Below, in pieces: positions 1 through 10,121 of a stretch of 34,280 nt of DNA. Below the pieces are notes generated by a model that worked only from the letters and a program-made list of their open reading frames with translations, did no database searches and was not told where the DNA came from. The position numbers and the translations under genes were made by a program. The DNA is taken from NCBI GenBank assembly GCA_050485905.1, contig JBJHCH010000028.1, positions 1 to 34,280 on the forward strand. The letters are read 5' to 3'. Every line of letters begins with the position of its first letter. Within the stretch, counting starts at the first letter, position 1. This DNA is from JAWLCA01 sp050485905. GTDB taxonomy: Bacteria > Pseudomonadota > Alphaproteobacteria > Rhodobacterales > Rhodobacteraceae.

Positions 1-644
1 TGGCCGAGGTCGCGCGCAAGTCCGAGGGGCTGTCGATCTTTGTCGTCGATATCCGCGAGGCGATGCGGGGCGGCATGACGGCGCGGCCGATCCCGAACAT
101 GGTCAACCACGAAACCAGCGAGCTGTTTTTCGACAATCTGGAGATCCCGGCCGAGAACCTGATCGGAGAGGAGGGCCAGGGGTTCCGCTATATCCTGACC
201 GGCCTGAACGCCGAGCGGGCGCTGATCGCGGCGGAGTGCATCGGCGACGGCTACTGGTTCACCGACCGGGTGACGAAATACGTCTGCGAGCGCGAGGTGT
301 TCGGGCGGCCGATCGGGCAGAACCAGGGCGTGCAGTTCCCCATCGCGGAGGCCTTCATCGAGATCGAGGCGGCGAACCTGATGCGCCATCGCGCCTGCGC
401 GCTCTACGATGCCGGAAAGCCCTGCGGGGCCGAGGCGAACATGGCCAAGTATCTGGCCGCCAAGGCATCGTGGGAGGCGGCGAATGCCTGCATCCAGTTC
501 CACGGCGGGTTCGGCTTTGCCCGCGAATACGATGTCGAGCGCAAGTTCCGCGAGACGCGGCTCTATCAGGTGGCGCCGATTTCCACGAACCTGATCCTGT
601 CCTATGTGGCCGAGCATGTGCTGGGCCTGCCGAGGTCGTTCTGA
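1..644 (+). CDS. Acyl-CoA dehydrogenase, C-terminal part (5' end outside window)
   Basis: The reading frame is open from base 3 to the stop at 642-644, so the gene starts upstream of the window and only about 213 C-terminal residues of a normally ~380-residue protein are visible. The visible part has the middle beta-domain end (FFDNLEIPAENLIGEEGQGF) and the all-alpha C-terminal domain. The latter includes the FGRPIGQNQGVQFPIAE segment and the late IQFHGGFGFAREYDVERKFRE motif typical of FAD-dependent acyl-CoA dehydrogenases. These enzymes form a 2,3-double bond in an acyl-CoA and pass electrons to electron-transfer flavoprotein. The stop overlaps the start of the CoA-transferase gene (TGATG), so the two are translationally coupled and probably act on the same organic acid. 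The substrate cannot be told from sequence. Confidence 0.93.
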   Translation, partial: AEVARKSEGLSIFVVDIREAMRGGMTARPIPNMVNHETSELFFDNLEIPAENLIGEEGQGFRYILTGLNAERALIAAECIGDGYWFTDRVTKYVCEREVFGRPIGQNQGVQFPIAEAFIEIEAANLMRHRACALYDAGKPCGAEANMAKYLAAKASWEAANACIQFHGGFGFAREYDVERKFRETRLYQVAPISTNLILSYVAEHVLGLPRSF

Positions 645-1738
645 TGCGGCCGCTGGAGGGGCTGGAGGTCGTTGCCATCGAACAGGCGGTGGCGGCGCCC
701 TTCGCCTCGTCCCGGCTGGCGGATGCGGGCGCGCATGTGGTCAAGGTGGAGCGGCCCGAGGGCGATTTCGCCCGCGGCTACGACACGGCCGCGCGGGGGC
801 AGTCGAGCTATTTCGTCTGGCTGAACCGCGGCAAGGAGAGCGTGGCGCTGGACCTGCGCCAGAGGGCCGCGCGGGAACGGCTGGCGGGGCTGATCGCCGG
901 GGCCGATGTGCTGATCCAGAACCTGAAGCCCGGCGCGCTGACGCGCCTTGGATTCGACCTCGACCACCTGCATCGGGATGACCCGCGGCTGATTTCCTGC
1001 TCGATCTCGGGCTTTGGCGACACCGGGCCGATGGCCGGGCGCAAGTCCTATGACCTTCTGATACAGGCCGAAAGCGGGCTGTGCGCGATCACCGGCGGCC
1101 CGTCGGAACCGGCGCGGGTGGGCATTTCCATCGTCGATATTGCCACCGGGGCCACGGCCCATGCGGCGATACTGGAGGCGCTGATCCGGCGCGGGATCAC
1201 CGGGCGGGGCGCGCGGATTGCGGTGTCGATGTTCGACGTGATGGCCGACTGGCTGACCGTGCCGCTGCTGAACCACGAGGGCGGCAGGACGCCGGAGCGG
1301 ATCGGCCTGGCGCATCCGTCCATCGCGCCCTATGGCGTGTTTCAGACGGCATGCGGCAAGCCGATCCTGATTTCCATTCAGAGCGACCGCGAATGGCGGG
1401 TGCTTGCCCGCGAGTTCATCGGCGATGCGACGCTGGGGAGCGATCCGCGCTTTGCCACCAATGTGGCGCGGGTCGGCAACCGGGCGGAAACCGATGCGCT
1501 GGTCGCCGCCGCCTTTGCCCGGCAGGACGCCGGGGCGGCGGTTGCGCGGCTGACGGCGGCCGATATCGCCTGGGCCGGGGTCAACGACATGGCCGGGCTG
1601 TCGGCCCATCCGCATCTGCGCCGCATGACGGTGGACAGCCCCGGCGGCCCGGTCAGCCTGCCCGCGCCGGGTGCGCGGCTGGTGGGCGAGGACCGCAGCT
1701 ATGGCCCGGTGCCCGCCCTGCCCCCGGCAGAGGTCTAG
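644..1738 (+). CDS. CaiB/BaiF (family III) CoA-transferase
   Basis: This 364-residue protein belongs to the family III CoA-transferases, which move CoA between an acyl-CoA donor such as succinyl-CoA and a free carboxylic acid. The N-terminus (LEGLEVVAIEQAVAAPFASS, then GAHVVKVERPEGD) and the segment SISGFGDTGPMAGRKSYDLL are typical. Asp137 in SYDLLIQAESG is in the place of the catalytic aspartate that forms the glutamyl/aspartyl-CoA anhydride intermediate. The ATG at 644 is preferred because it overlaps the stop of the acyl-CoA dehydrogenase gene and begins exactly at the conserved N-terminus, although the frame is open further upstream. With the preceding gene it likely forms a small module that activates and oxidises an organic acid. 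The stop codon TAG abuts a palindromic repeat that may serve as terminator. Confidence 0.93.
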   Translation: MRPLEGLEVVAIEQAVAAPFASSRLADAGAHVVKVERPEGDFARGYDTAARGQSSYFVWLNRGKESVALDLRQRAARERLAGLIAGADVLIQNLKPGALTRLGFDLDHLHRDDPRLISCSISGFGDTGPMAGRKSYDLLIQAESGLCAITGGPSEPARVGISIVDIATGATAHAAILEALIRRGITGRGARIAVSMFDVMADWLTVPLLNHEGGRTPERIGLAHPSIAPYGVFQTACGKPILISIQSDREWRVLAREFIGDATLGSDPRFATNVARVGNRAETDALVAAAFARQDAGAAVARLTAADIAWAGVNDMAGLSAHPHLRRMTVDSPGGPVSLPAPGARLVGEDRSYGPVPALPPAEV

Positions 1739-1842
1739 AGCCTGTCGCGTTCATTCGCATTCACGCGACAGGCTCCATCTTGTTGTTTTCGCATGTCCGG
1801 GGAGCGCAGAACCGGTCCCCACTTCTGCGCGACATGCTCTAG
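1736..1842. repeat. Palindromic intergenic repeat of alphaproteobacterial type
   Basis: Two adjoining hairpins fill the space between two convergent genes. The first has a perfect 12-bp stem, GAGCCTGTCGCG (1738-1749) with CGCGACAGGCTC (1764-1775). The second is nested: GCATGTC (1791-1797) with GACATGC (1831-1837), and inside it GCGCAGA (1804-1810) with TCTGCGC (1824-1830) around an ACCGGTCCCC core. The GACATGCTCTA end, the ACCGGT core and the AACAACAAGATGGAGC linker (read on the minus strand) resemble a dispersed repeat that I recall from intergenic regions of many alphaproteobacteria. It probably also works as a bidirectional terminator. The similarity is from memory, and no second copy is present in this window. 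Confidence 0.7.
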
Positions 1843-1877
1843 CCGGGGATCGGCCGCCGCGCGGGCGCCACGGGCGG

Positions 1878-2948
1878 TCAGGCATCGACGACCACTTTGC
1901 CGATGGGGTTGGAACAGCAGGCAAGAATCCAGCCCTCGGCAATGTCGTCGTCGCTGATGCCGCCGTTGTGGACCATGTGCACCTCGCCGGAAATCTTGCG
2001 CACCTTGCAGGTGCCGCAGAGGCCGAAGGTGCAGCCGGACGGGATGTTGAGGCCCGCCGCGCGCGCCGTGGCGAGAACCGTGTCGGTCTGCGAACAGGCC
2101 GCCGTCTTGCCCGATGCGGCAAAGCGGATCTGCGCCAAGGTTCCGGCATCGGGCACGACATCGTCGATCACCGGGGCCTCGGCCGCCGTCCGCACCGGGG
2201 CGCCGAAGCTTTCCTGATGGTAGCGGTCCATGTCGTAGCCCAGCGACACCAGCATCTCTCGCACCGCCTGCATGAAGGGTTCGGGGCCGCAGCAGAACAC
2301 CTCTCGCTCCAGATAGTCGGGGGCCATGAGGCCCAGCATGATCTGGCTCAGCCGGCCCTGATAGCCGGGCCAGGCGCGGAAGGGGTCCGGTTCCTCTATC
2401 GTGAAGCGCAGTTGCAGGCCGGGAACGCGGTTGGCGAACTGTTCCAGCCGTTCGCGGAAGATGATCTCGGACGGGCGGCGGGCGGCGTGGACGAAGACGA
2501 TGTCCGGCATCTCGCCCGAATCCCAGGCCCAGGTGGTCATCGACATCAGCGGCGTGATGCCGGAACCGGCAGAGATGAACAGGTATTTCGCGGACGGGTG
2601 GCGCAGGAAGCTGAAGATGCCGCTTGGCCCGTAGGCCCTGATCCGCATGCCGGGCTTCAGGTGATCCAGCATCCAGCGGGTGCCGATGCTGTCGGCCTGT
2701 GCCTTGGCGGTGATCGAGATCGACAGCGGGCGCGAGGGGCTGGAGGAGAGTGTATAGGTTCGCTGCACGTTGCAGCCGGGAACCGGAAGGTCCAGCGTCA
2801 CGAACTGCCCCGGCTGATAGTCGAACCACGCGCCCGAGGGCGCGCGGAAGGTGAAGGTGGCCGTATCGGGCCGGTCGGGAACGACCATCGCACATTCGAG
2901 CGGCTCGGCATCGGTCCAGGGCTCGGCGGCCCAGTTCACGCGCGCCAT
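1878..2948 (-). CDS. gbcB: Ferredoxin-NAD(P)H reductase component of Rieske demethylase (GbcB-like)
   Basis: The 356-residue protein is the electron-transfer partner of the Rieske oxygenase encoded just upstream. It has a FAD-binding barrel (RTYTLSS at residues 63-69), an NAD(P)-binding domain (GSGITP at 128-133 and CCGPEPFM at 219-226) and a C-terminal plant-type [2Fe-2S] domain. Its cluster ligands are Cys306, Cys311, Cys314 and Cys344 (PSGCTFGLCGTC...ILACC). This order and the length match GbcB, the reductase of glycine betaine demethylase, and related stachydrine or carnitine systems. The ATG at 2948 lies one base from the stop of the oxygenase gene (2950), so the two are co-transcribed and coupled. 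Expression probably follows the cobalamin riboswitch at 4323-4485. The substrate of the complex is inferred by family only. Confidence 0.85.
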   Translation of the reverse strand: MARVNWAAEPWTDAEPLECAMVVPDRPDTATFTFRAPSGAWFDYQPGQFVTLDLPVPGCNVQRTYTLSSSPSRPLSISITAKAQADSIGTRWMLDHLKPGMRIRAYGPSGIFSFLRHPSAKYLFISAGSGITPLMSMTTWAWDSGEMPDIVFVHAARRPSEIIFRERLEQFANRVPGLQLRFTIEEPDPFRAWPGYQGRLSQIMLGLMAPDYLEREVFCCGPEPFMQAVREMLVSLGYDMDRYHQESFGAPVRTAAEAPVIDDVVPDAGTLAQIRFAASGKTAACSQTDTVLATARAAGLNIPSGCTFGLCGTCKVRKISGEVHMVHNGGISDDDIAEGWILACCSNPIGKVVVDA

Positions 2949-2949
2949 G

Positions 2950-4188
2950 TCATTCCGCCGCCATCGCCGGGCTGGGCTTCAACCGCCCCGCCATCAGCCC
3001 GCAATACCAGTCCACGAACTGGATCACGCCCATTTCCTGCGCCGTCGAATAGGGGCCGGGCTCGTAGGCCGGGGACAGGATGCCCTTCTGGTTCTCCTCC
3101 ACCACCTGGCGATCCTCGTCATTGGTGGCGAGCCAGACCTCTGTCAGGGTCTTCAGGTCATAGTCCGTGCCCTCCACCGCGTCCTTGTGGACCAGCCAGG
3201 AGGTCGTAACCTCTGTCTCGGTCGGGCTGATCGGCAGGATGCGGAAGGTGATCGCGTGGTCGGCCAGAAAATGGTTCCAGGTGTTGGGATAGTGATAGAA
3301 CAGCACGCTGCCGGCATCGTTGAACGGCATCGTGCCCAGCCGCCGGGCGACGGCTGCGCGCGTGCTCATGGTGAAGCTTTCGGCGCCGTCCAGCAGCGGC
3401 ATCCGCATCAGGCGCCATTGCATCTGCGGCCCGGCGACGAAGCGCGACGGCAGGCCCGCGGCCTCGCACCGCCGCCAGTGGTCGGTGATCTCGGGGTTGG
3501 CGGCGTCGGGGCCGTCGATGGCGGTGCGGCGGGGATCGTCGGAATAGCTGCGGCAGAGCGAGGGATGCGCGCCGCCGCAGTGATAGCACTCGCGGTTGTT
3601 CTCCATCACCAGCTTCCAGTTGCCGTTTTCCACGATCGACGAGCGGTGCGCGACCCTTGCATCCGCCAGACCGAACGGGGCGAGGTAGCTGGCCGCGGCG
3701 CGGGCAAGGTCGGCCACCGGGGGCGGCACCTCGGCCAGACAGATATAGACGACGCCGCCCAGATCGAGGCAGTGCACGCGCTTCAGCCCGTGGGCGGCGG
3801 GGTCGAAGCCGTCGCCCATGTCGCGGGCAAAGATCAGCTTGCCCTCAAGGTCATAGGTCCATTGGTGATAGGGGCACACGAGGTTGGGCGTGTGGCCGGT
3901 GGCCTTTGCGCACAGCCGCTGCCCGCGGTGGCGGCAGACGTTGTGGAAGGCGCGGATGCGCATGTCCTTGCCGCGGATCACCACCACCGGATAGGCGCCC
4001 ACCTGCATCGTCGCATAGGATCCCGGCTTTGCGAGTTCGCAGCTTGGAACGGCGAACAGCCATTCCCGATACCAGATCTGCGCAAGATCGGCCTGATAGG
4101 TGCCGGGGTCGCAATACAGGTCATGTGACAGGGAGTGATCCGGTTTTCGCGCCAGAATCTGCGCGCAGACGTCGCTGGGGCTCAGCAT
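2950..4188 (-). CDS. gbcA: Rieske non-heme iron oxygenase, glycine betaine demethylase-type (GbcA-like)
   Basis: This 412-residue Rieske oxygenase alpha subunit has cluster ligands Cys85-x-His87 (NVCRHRG) and Cys105-x2-His108 (CPYHQW). The catalytic iron site is ENNRECYHCGGAHPSL, giving His203 and His208, with a third acidic ligand probably in NDEDRQVVEENQ. Glu200 stands just before CYH, where classical Rieske oxygenases have a bridging Asp; Glu is known there in the CntA carnitine oxygenase. The C-terminus (GVIQFVDWYCGLMAGRL) and overall length resemble GbcA, which oxidatively demethylates glycine betaine to dimethylglycine and formaldehyde. The ATG at 4188 is chosen because a GAGG lies just upstream and the conserved start follows. 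An in-frame extension to 4878 would run through the riboswitch and is rejected. A quaternary amine other than glycine betaine is possible. Confidence 0.85.
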   Translation of the reverse strand: MLSPSDVCAQILARKPDHSLSHDLYCDPGTYQADLAQIWYREWLFAVPSCELAKPGSYATMQVGAYPVVVIRGKDMRIRAFHNVCRHRGQRLCAKATGHTPNLVCPYHQWTYDLEGKLIFARDMGDGFDPAAHGLKRVHCLDLGGVVYICLAEVPPPVADLARAAASYLAPFGLADARVAHRSSIVENGNWKLVMENNRECYHCGGAHPSLCRSYSDDPRRTAIDGPDAANPEITDHWRRCEAAGLPSRFVAGPQMQWRLMRMPLLDGAESFTMSTRAAVARRLGTMPFNDAGSVLFYHYPNTWNHFLADHAITFRILPISPTETEVTTSWLVHKDAVEGTDYDLKTLTEVWLATNDEDRQVVEENQKGILSPAYEPGPYSTAQEMGVIQFVDWYCGLMAGRLKPSPAMAAE

Positions 4189-4270
4189 CTTGACCTCGCA
4201 ATGCCCCTGCCTCCCCGCAAGGGCTGGTAAGTGTGTGTGCGGTGGACCGAAGGGGGGTGCGGCGCGGCGC

Positions 4271-4292
4271 GGGGCCGATCCGGCACGGCCCC
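4271..4292 (-). promoter_or_regulatory. GC-rich hairpin between riboswitch and oxygenase start
   Basis: A 7-bp stem, GGGGCCG (4271-4277) with CGGCCCC (4286-4292), sits 31 bases downstream of the riboswitch B12 box and about 80 bases before the oxygenase ATG. It is the most obvious candidate for part of the expression platform. No U-tract follows it on the minus strand, so a simple intrinsic terminator is unlikely. Rho-dependent or translational control is equally possible. Confidence 0.35.
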
Positions 4293-4322
4293 ACCGCCCG
4301 CCGCGGTTGCCTGTTCTCGCAA

Positions 4323-4485
4323 GGCTGGTTTCCGGGCTGAGGAGCAGGCCCTGCGGCCGAGGCACGATGCCTTCCCAGGGGGTTGCCCCCAGTGGCGTTC
4401 CATCGTGCCGCTCTCCCGTCACCGTTGCGGGGGCAGCGCCGGAGTTGCACCGGCTTCCCAATTCTCCACTGTCGCCAGCGGCACC
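4323..4485 (-). promoter_or_regulatory. Cobalamin (adenosylcobalamin/B12) riboswitch
   Basis: Read on the minus strand, the region contains the core elements of a cobalamin riboswitch in the right order. These are GGTGCC (4485-4480), GGGAAGCCGGTGCAACTCCG, then GCGCTGCCCCCGCAACGGTGA, the GCCACTGG and TGGGAAGG segments, and the 3' B12 box AGCCCGGAAACCAGCC (4338-4323). The first gene downstream on that strand is the Rieske oxygenase, whose ATG is 135 bases past the B12 box. A TATAGT at 4501-4496 on the minus strand is a candidate -10 element that would start the transcript just before the aptamer. Such RNAs normally lower expression of B12 synthesis, B12 uptake or B12-independent isozyme genes when B12 is plentiful. 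Confidence 0.93.
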
Positions 4486-4560
4486 TTGCAGCGCCACTAT
4501 AAGGTCGGGCGGGCGGGGCGATACGCGGAAAACGACATGCGCCGTCGGGATCCCGAACTG

Positions 4561-4598
4561 GCGGAATGATGAAATCCGCTCATGTTTCTGTTGCGGAT
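4561..4598. promoter_or_regulatory. Inverted repeats in the metH/oxygenase divergent promoter region
   Basis: Three arms are visible: GCGGA (4561-4565), ATCCGC (4574-4579) and GCGGAT (4593-4598). ATCCGC and GCGGAT form an inverted repeat with a 13-base spacer, and the first arm can also pair with the second. The site lies 61-98 bases upstream of the methionine synthase start and about 75 bases upstream of the riboswitch. It may be the operator of a methionine regulator such as SahR or MetR, but I cannot match it to a known motif with confidence. Confidence 0.3.
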
Positions 4599-4658
4599 TA
4601 TGAATTTGGCTCAGTCGGCGCGCGGGGATAGGGTCCGGCCCGGAAACCGGAGACGACC

Positions 4659-5692
4659 GTGACACTTGCCCGCGCGCTGCCACCGACCGAGACGCTGACC
4701 CATCTCGCCGCCGAGGCGCGGCGGCGCATCCTTGTGCTGGATGGTGCGATGGGCACGCAGATCCAGGATCTGAGCCTGACCGAAGACGATTATCGCGGCG
4801 CGGGGGGCTGTGCCTGCCGCCACCATTCCGACCATCCGCAGAAGGGCAACAACGATCTGCTGATCCTGACCCAGCCAAAGGCGATCGAGGAGATCCATTT
4901 CAACTATGCCATGGCAGGCGCGGATATCGTCGAGACCAACACCTTTTCCGCCACCACCATCGCGCAGGCCGATTACGGGCTGGAGAAGGCGGTCTTTGAC
5001 CTGAATTCCGAGGGCGCGCGGATCGCCCGCCGCGCGATGGAGCGCGCCATGGCCATCGACGGGCGGCCGCGCTTCGTCGCCGGGGCCATCGGGCCGACCA
5101 ATCGCACCGCCAGCCTGTCGCCGGATGTGAACGATCCGGGCTATCGCGCCGTCACCTTTGACGACCTTCGGGCGGCCTATGGCCAGCAGGTCACGGGGCT
5201 GATCGCCGGGGGCGCGGATATCATCCTGATCGAGACGATCTTTGACACGCTGAACGCCAAGGCCGCGATCTTTGCCTGCATGGAGGCGTTCGAGGCGACC
5301 CGCGTCAGCCTGCCGCTGATGATATCGGGCACGATCACCGATGCCTCGGGGCGGACGCTGTCGGGGCAGACGCCGACGGCGTTCTGGCATTCGGTGATGC
5401 ATGCAAAGCCCTTCACCGTGGGGCTGAACTGCGCATTGGGGGCAGAGGCGATGCGGCCGCATCTGGCGGAACTGGCCGGGGTGGCGACGGCCTTTACCTG
5501 CGCCTATCCGAATGCGGGGCTGCCCAATGCCTTTGGTCAGTATGACGAAACGCCCGACCAGACCGCCGCCCAGATCGCGCGCTTCGCCGAGGAGGGGCTG
5601 GTGAACGTGGTCGGCGGCTGCTGCGGCACGACGCCGGACCATATCCGCGCCATCGCCGAGGCTGTGGCGGGCCGTGCGCCGAGGGCCGTGGC

Positions 5693-5696
<4 letters not shown>
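4659..5696 (+). CDS. metH: Methionine synthase, homocysteine-binding part (split MetH, N-terminal)
   Basis: The 345-residue protein is the homocysteine S-methyltransferase module of cobalamin-dependent methionine synthase. It begins with RRILVLDGAMGTQIQ. The zinc and homocysteine site is carried by the NCALGAE motif and the late GGCCGTTPDHI motif, giving the three expected cysteines. It ends where the linker to the folate module would begin in single-chain MetH. The start is a GTG at 4659 with GGAG (4649-4652) upstream. The stop overlaps the ATG of the next gene (ATGA, 5693-5696), so the two halves are made in a coupled fashion and must act as one complex that methylates homocysteine from methyl-tetrahydrofolate. 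Both halves are intact, so this is a split gene and not a sequencing frameshift. Confidence 0.93.
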
Positions 5697-8398
<2,702 letters not shown>

Positions 8399-8484
8399 CA
8401 CGAACCCTGCGGATGCGCGCCGAAGCGGCGGCGGCCGGTCAGATAGGGGGAGCCTCGGGCGTGCCGGTCATCGGGGGCCTGCCG

Positions 8485-9306
8485 TCAGATGATCGCGTGA
8501 CGGACCTTTGCCGAGACCCATTCGCTGACCACGACGGTGGCGAGGATCACGAGGATGATCAGCGTAACCTGAGGCCACGCCAGCACATTGAGGCTGGCGT
8601 TGAGTTGCGCCCCGATGCCGCCCGCGCCCACGAGGCCGAGGATCGCGCTTTCGCGGATGTTGATGTCCCAGCGAAAGACAGAGATGCCGTAGAAGCTGGG
8701 CAAGACCTGCGGGACGATGCCGTAGTTGAGTATCTGCGCCTGGCTCGCCCCCGTCGCCACGATTGCCTCGACCTGGGTTGCGTCGGTTTCCTCGATCGCT
8801 TCGTAGAGAAGCTTGCCGATGAACCCGACAGAGCGGAACCCGATGGCAAGAATGCCTGCAAGGATACCGGGGCCGAGGATGGACACCAGGAGAAGCGCCC
8901 AGATCAGCGAATTGATCGACCGGCTGGCCACGATGCAGAAAAGCGCGATGGGGCGCAGGATGAGCCTGGACGGGGTGGTATTGGTCGCCGCGAGGAACGC
9001 GAGCGGCACGGCGAGAATGATACCCAGAAGCGTGCCCAGCGTGGCGATGTTGATCGTGTCCCACAGCGGCCCCCACAGCCGCTCCATATAGGACCAGCGC
9101 GGCGGCCATGCGCGGCTCATCAGGTCGGCGGCGGCGGTGGGCGCATCGTAGACGAACACCCACATCGTGCGCTCGGTCATCAGGTTCCAGCACCAGACGA
9201 ACAGCGCAATGAGGCCGAGCCAGCCGGCATAGAGCGAAAGCCGCCCGGCGGGCGTGCGGTGGTGCCAGACAGGCATGTCCGCGGCGGGAATGTCGCGCGG
9301 GTTCAT
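8485..9306 (-). CDS. phnE: Phosphonate-type ABC transporter permease (PhnE, second copy)
   Basis: This 273-residue inner-membrane permease has about six hydrophobic segments and the EAA-loop region ATGASQAQILNYGIVPQVLPSFYG followed by RESAILGLVGAGGIGAQLN, which is typical of PhnE. It pairs with the neighbouring PhnE to form the membrane channel for the PhnC ATPase and the PhnD binding protein. The ATG at 9306 overlaps the stop of the upstream permease (ATGA). A GTG at 9315 is in frame but less likely. It is the last gene of a four-gene minus-strand operon and ends 86 bases from the convergent metH gene. The gap between them shows no clear terminator. Confidence 0.9.
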   Translation of the reverse strand: MNPRDIPAADMPVWHHRTPAGRLSLYAGWLGLIALFVWCWNLMTERTMWVFVYDAPTAAADLMSRAWPPRWSYMERLWGPLWDTINIATLGTLLGIILAVPLAFLAATNTTPSRLILRPIALFCIVASRSINSLIWALLLVSILGPGILAGILAIGFRSVGFIGKLLYEAIEETDATQVEAIVATGASQAQILNYGIVPQVLPSFYGISVFRWDINIRESAILGLVGAGGIGAQLNASLNVLAWPQVTLIILVILATVVVSEWVSAKVRHAII

Positions 9307-10121
9307 TGCACCCACCTGCGCAGATGGCTCGACGAATACTCTGAGATCATGACGATGCCGATGATGATGAGAAGGATCGCGCCCGCGCTGTCGTATTCAT
9401 AGCGGTTCAGCGCGGTGTTCAGCGTGGCACCGATCCCGCCCGCGCCGACGATGCCGATCACCGCGGATTCGCGGAAGTTGATGTCGAGCCGGTAGAGGCT
9501 GAGCCCGATCAGTCGTGGCATCACCTGCGGCTGGATAGCGTAGTTGATCAGTTGAAACCACGATGCGCCCGTCGCGCGGATCGCCTCGGCCTGCGCCTCG
9601 TCGATGTCCTCGATGTCTTCGGCCAGCAGCTTGCCGATGAAGCCGATCGTGGCAAAGCTGAGCGTCAGGAAGCCCGCGAAGGCGCCGAAGCCGAAGAGCG
9701 CGACGAAGAAGATCGCCACGATGATTTCCTGCAGGGCGCGGCTGACCGCGATGATCCCGCGGCAGATCATGTAGACCCAGCGGGGCGCGAGGTTTCGCGC
9801 CGCGCCGATGCCGATGGGGATGGAGATGAGGACACCGACCACCGTGGAGGTCAGCGTCATCGTCAGGCTTTCGATCAGACCCTGCGAAATGTCGCGCCAG
9901 CGAGAGGTGAAATCTGGTTGCAGGAACCCCGCAACAAACCGCTGGCCGCGTTCGATGCCCAGCAGCATGCGCTGCCAGTTCAGTTCAACCGTGCCAAGCG
10001 CAAGGACCAGGTAGACAACCGCGCCGATGGCCAGCGCGTAGCGCCAGAACGGCGAGCGGATCATCTGTGGCGGGCGTTTCCATCGCGTGGGGAAGGCGGG
10101 GGCGGACGCGGCGTCGGTCAC
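9303..10121 (-). CDS. phnE: Phosphonate-type ABC transporter permease (PhnE, first copy)
   Basis: This 272-residue integral membrane protein is a paralogue of the next gene. It shows the same ATGASWFQLINYAIQPQVMPR loop and the RESAVIGIVGAGGIGATLN signature. About six transmembrane segments are visible, beginning with WRYALAIGAVVYLVLALGTV. The GTG start at 10121 overlaps the TGA of phnC (GTGA), so translation is coupled. Two non-identical PhnE proteins are common in alphaproteobacterial phosphonate or phosphite importers. The substrate is set mainly by PhnD, not by this protein. Confidence 0.9.
   Translation of the reverse strand: MTDAASAPAFPTRWKRPPQMIRSPFWRYALAIGAVVYLVLALGTVELNWQRMLLGIERGQRFVAGFLQPDFTSRWRDISQGLIESLTMTLTSTVVGVLISIPIGIGAARNLAPRWVYMICRGIIAVSRALQEIIVAIFFVALFGFGAFAGFLTLSFATIGFIGKLLAEDIEDIDEAQAEAIRATGASWFQLINYAIQPQVMPRLIGLSLYRLDINFRESAVIGIVGAGGIGATLNTALNRYEYDSAGAILLIIIGIVMISEYSSSHLRRWVQ

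Noticed and set aside
602..1615. Long minus-strand open frame opposite the CoA-transferase gene
   Set aside because: High GC content creates long antisense frames; this one has no family features and no ribosome site. The same applies to the other long antisense frames in the window.
4323..4485. B12 riboswitch as a control element of metH
   Set aside because: All conserved boxes read correctly only on the minus strand, pointing toward the Rieske operon and away from metH.
4231..4569. Plus-strand open frames running through the metH upstream region
   Set aside because: They overlap the cobalamin riboswitch and match no protein family; the base pattern is explained by RNA structure on the other strand.
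4189..4878. N-terminal extension of the Rieske oxygenase
   Set aside because: The extension would translate the riboswitch and part of metH on the opposite strand, and the conserved protein start with a ribosome site is at 4188.
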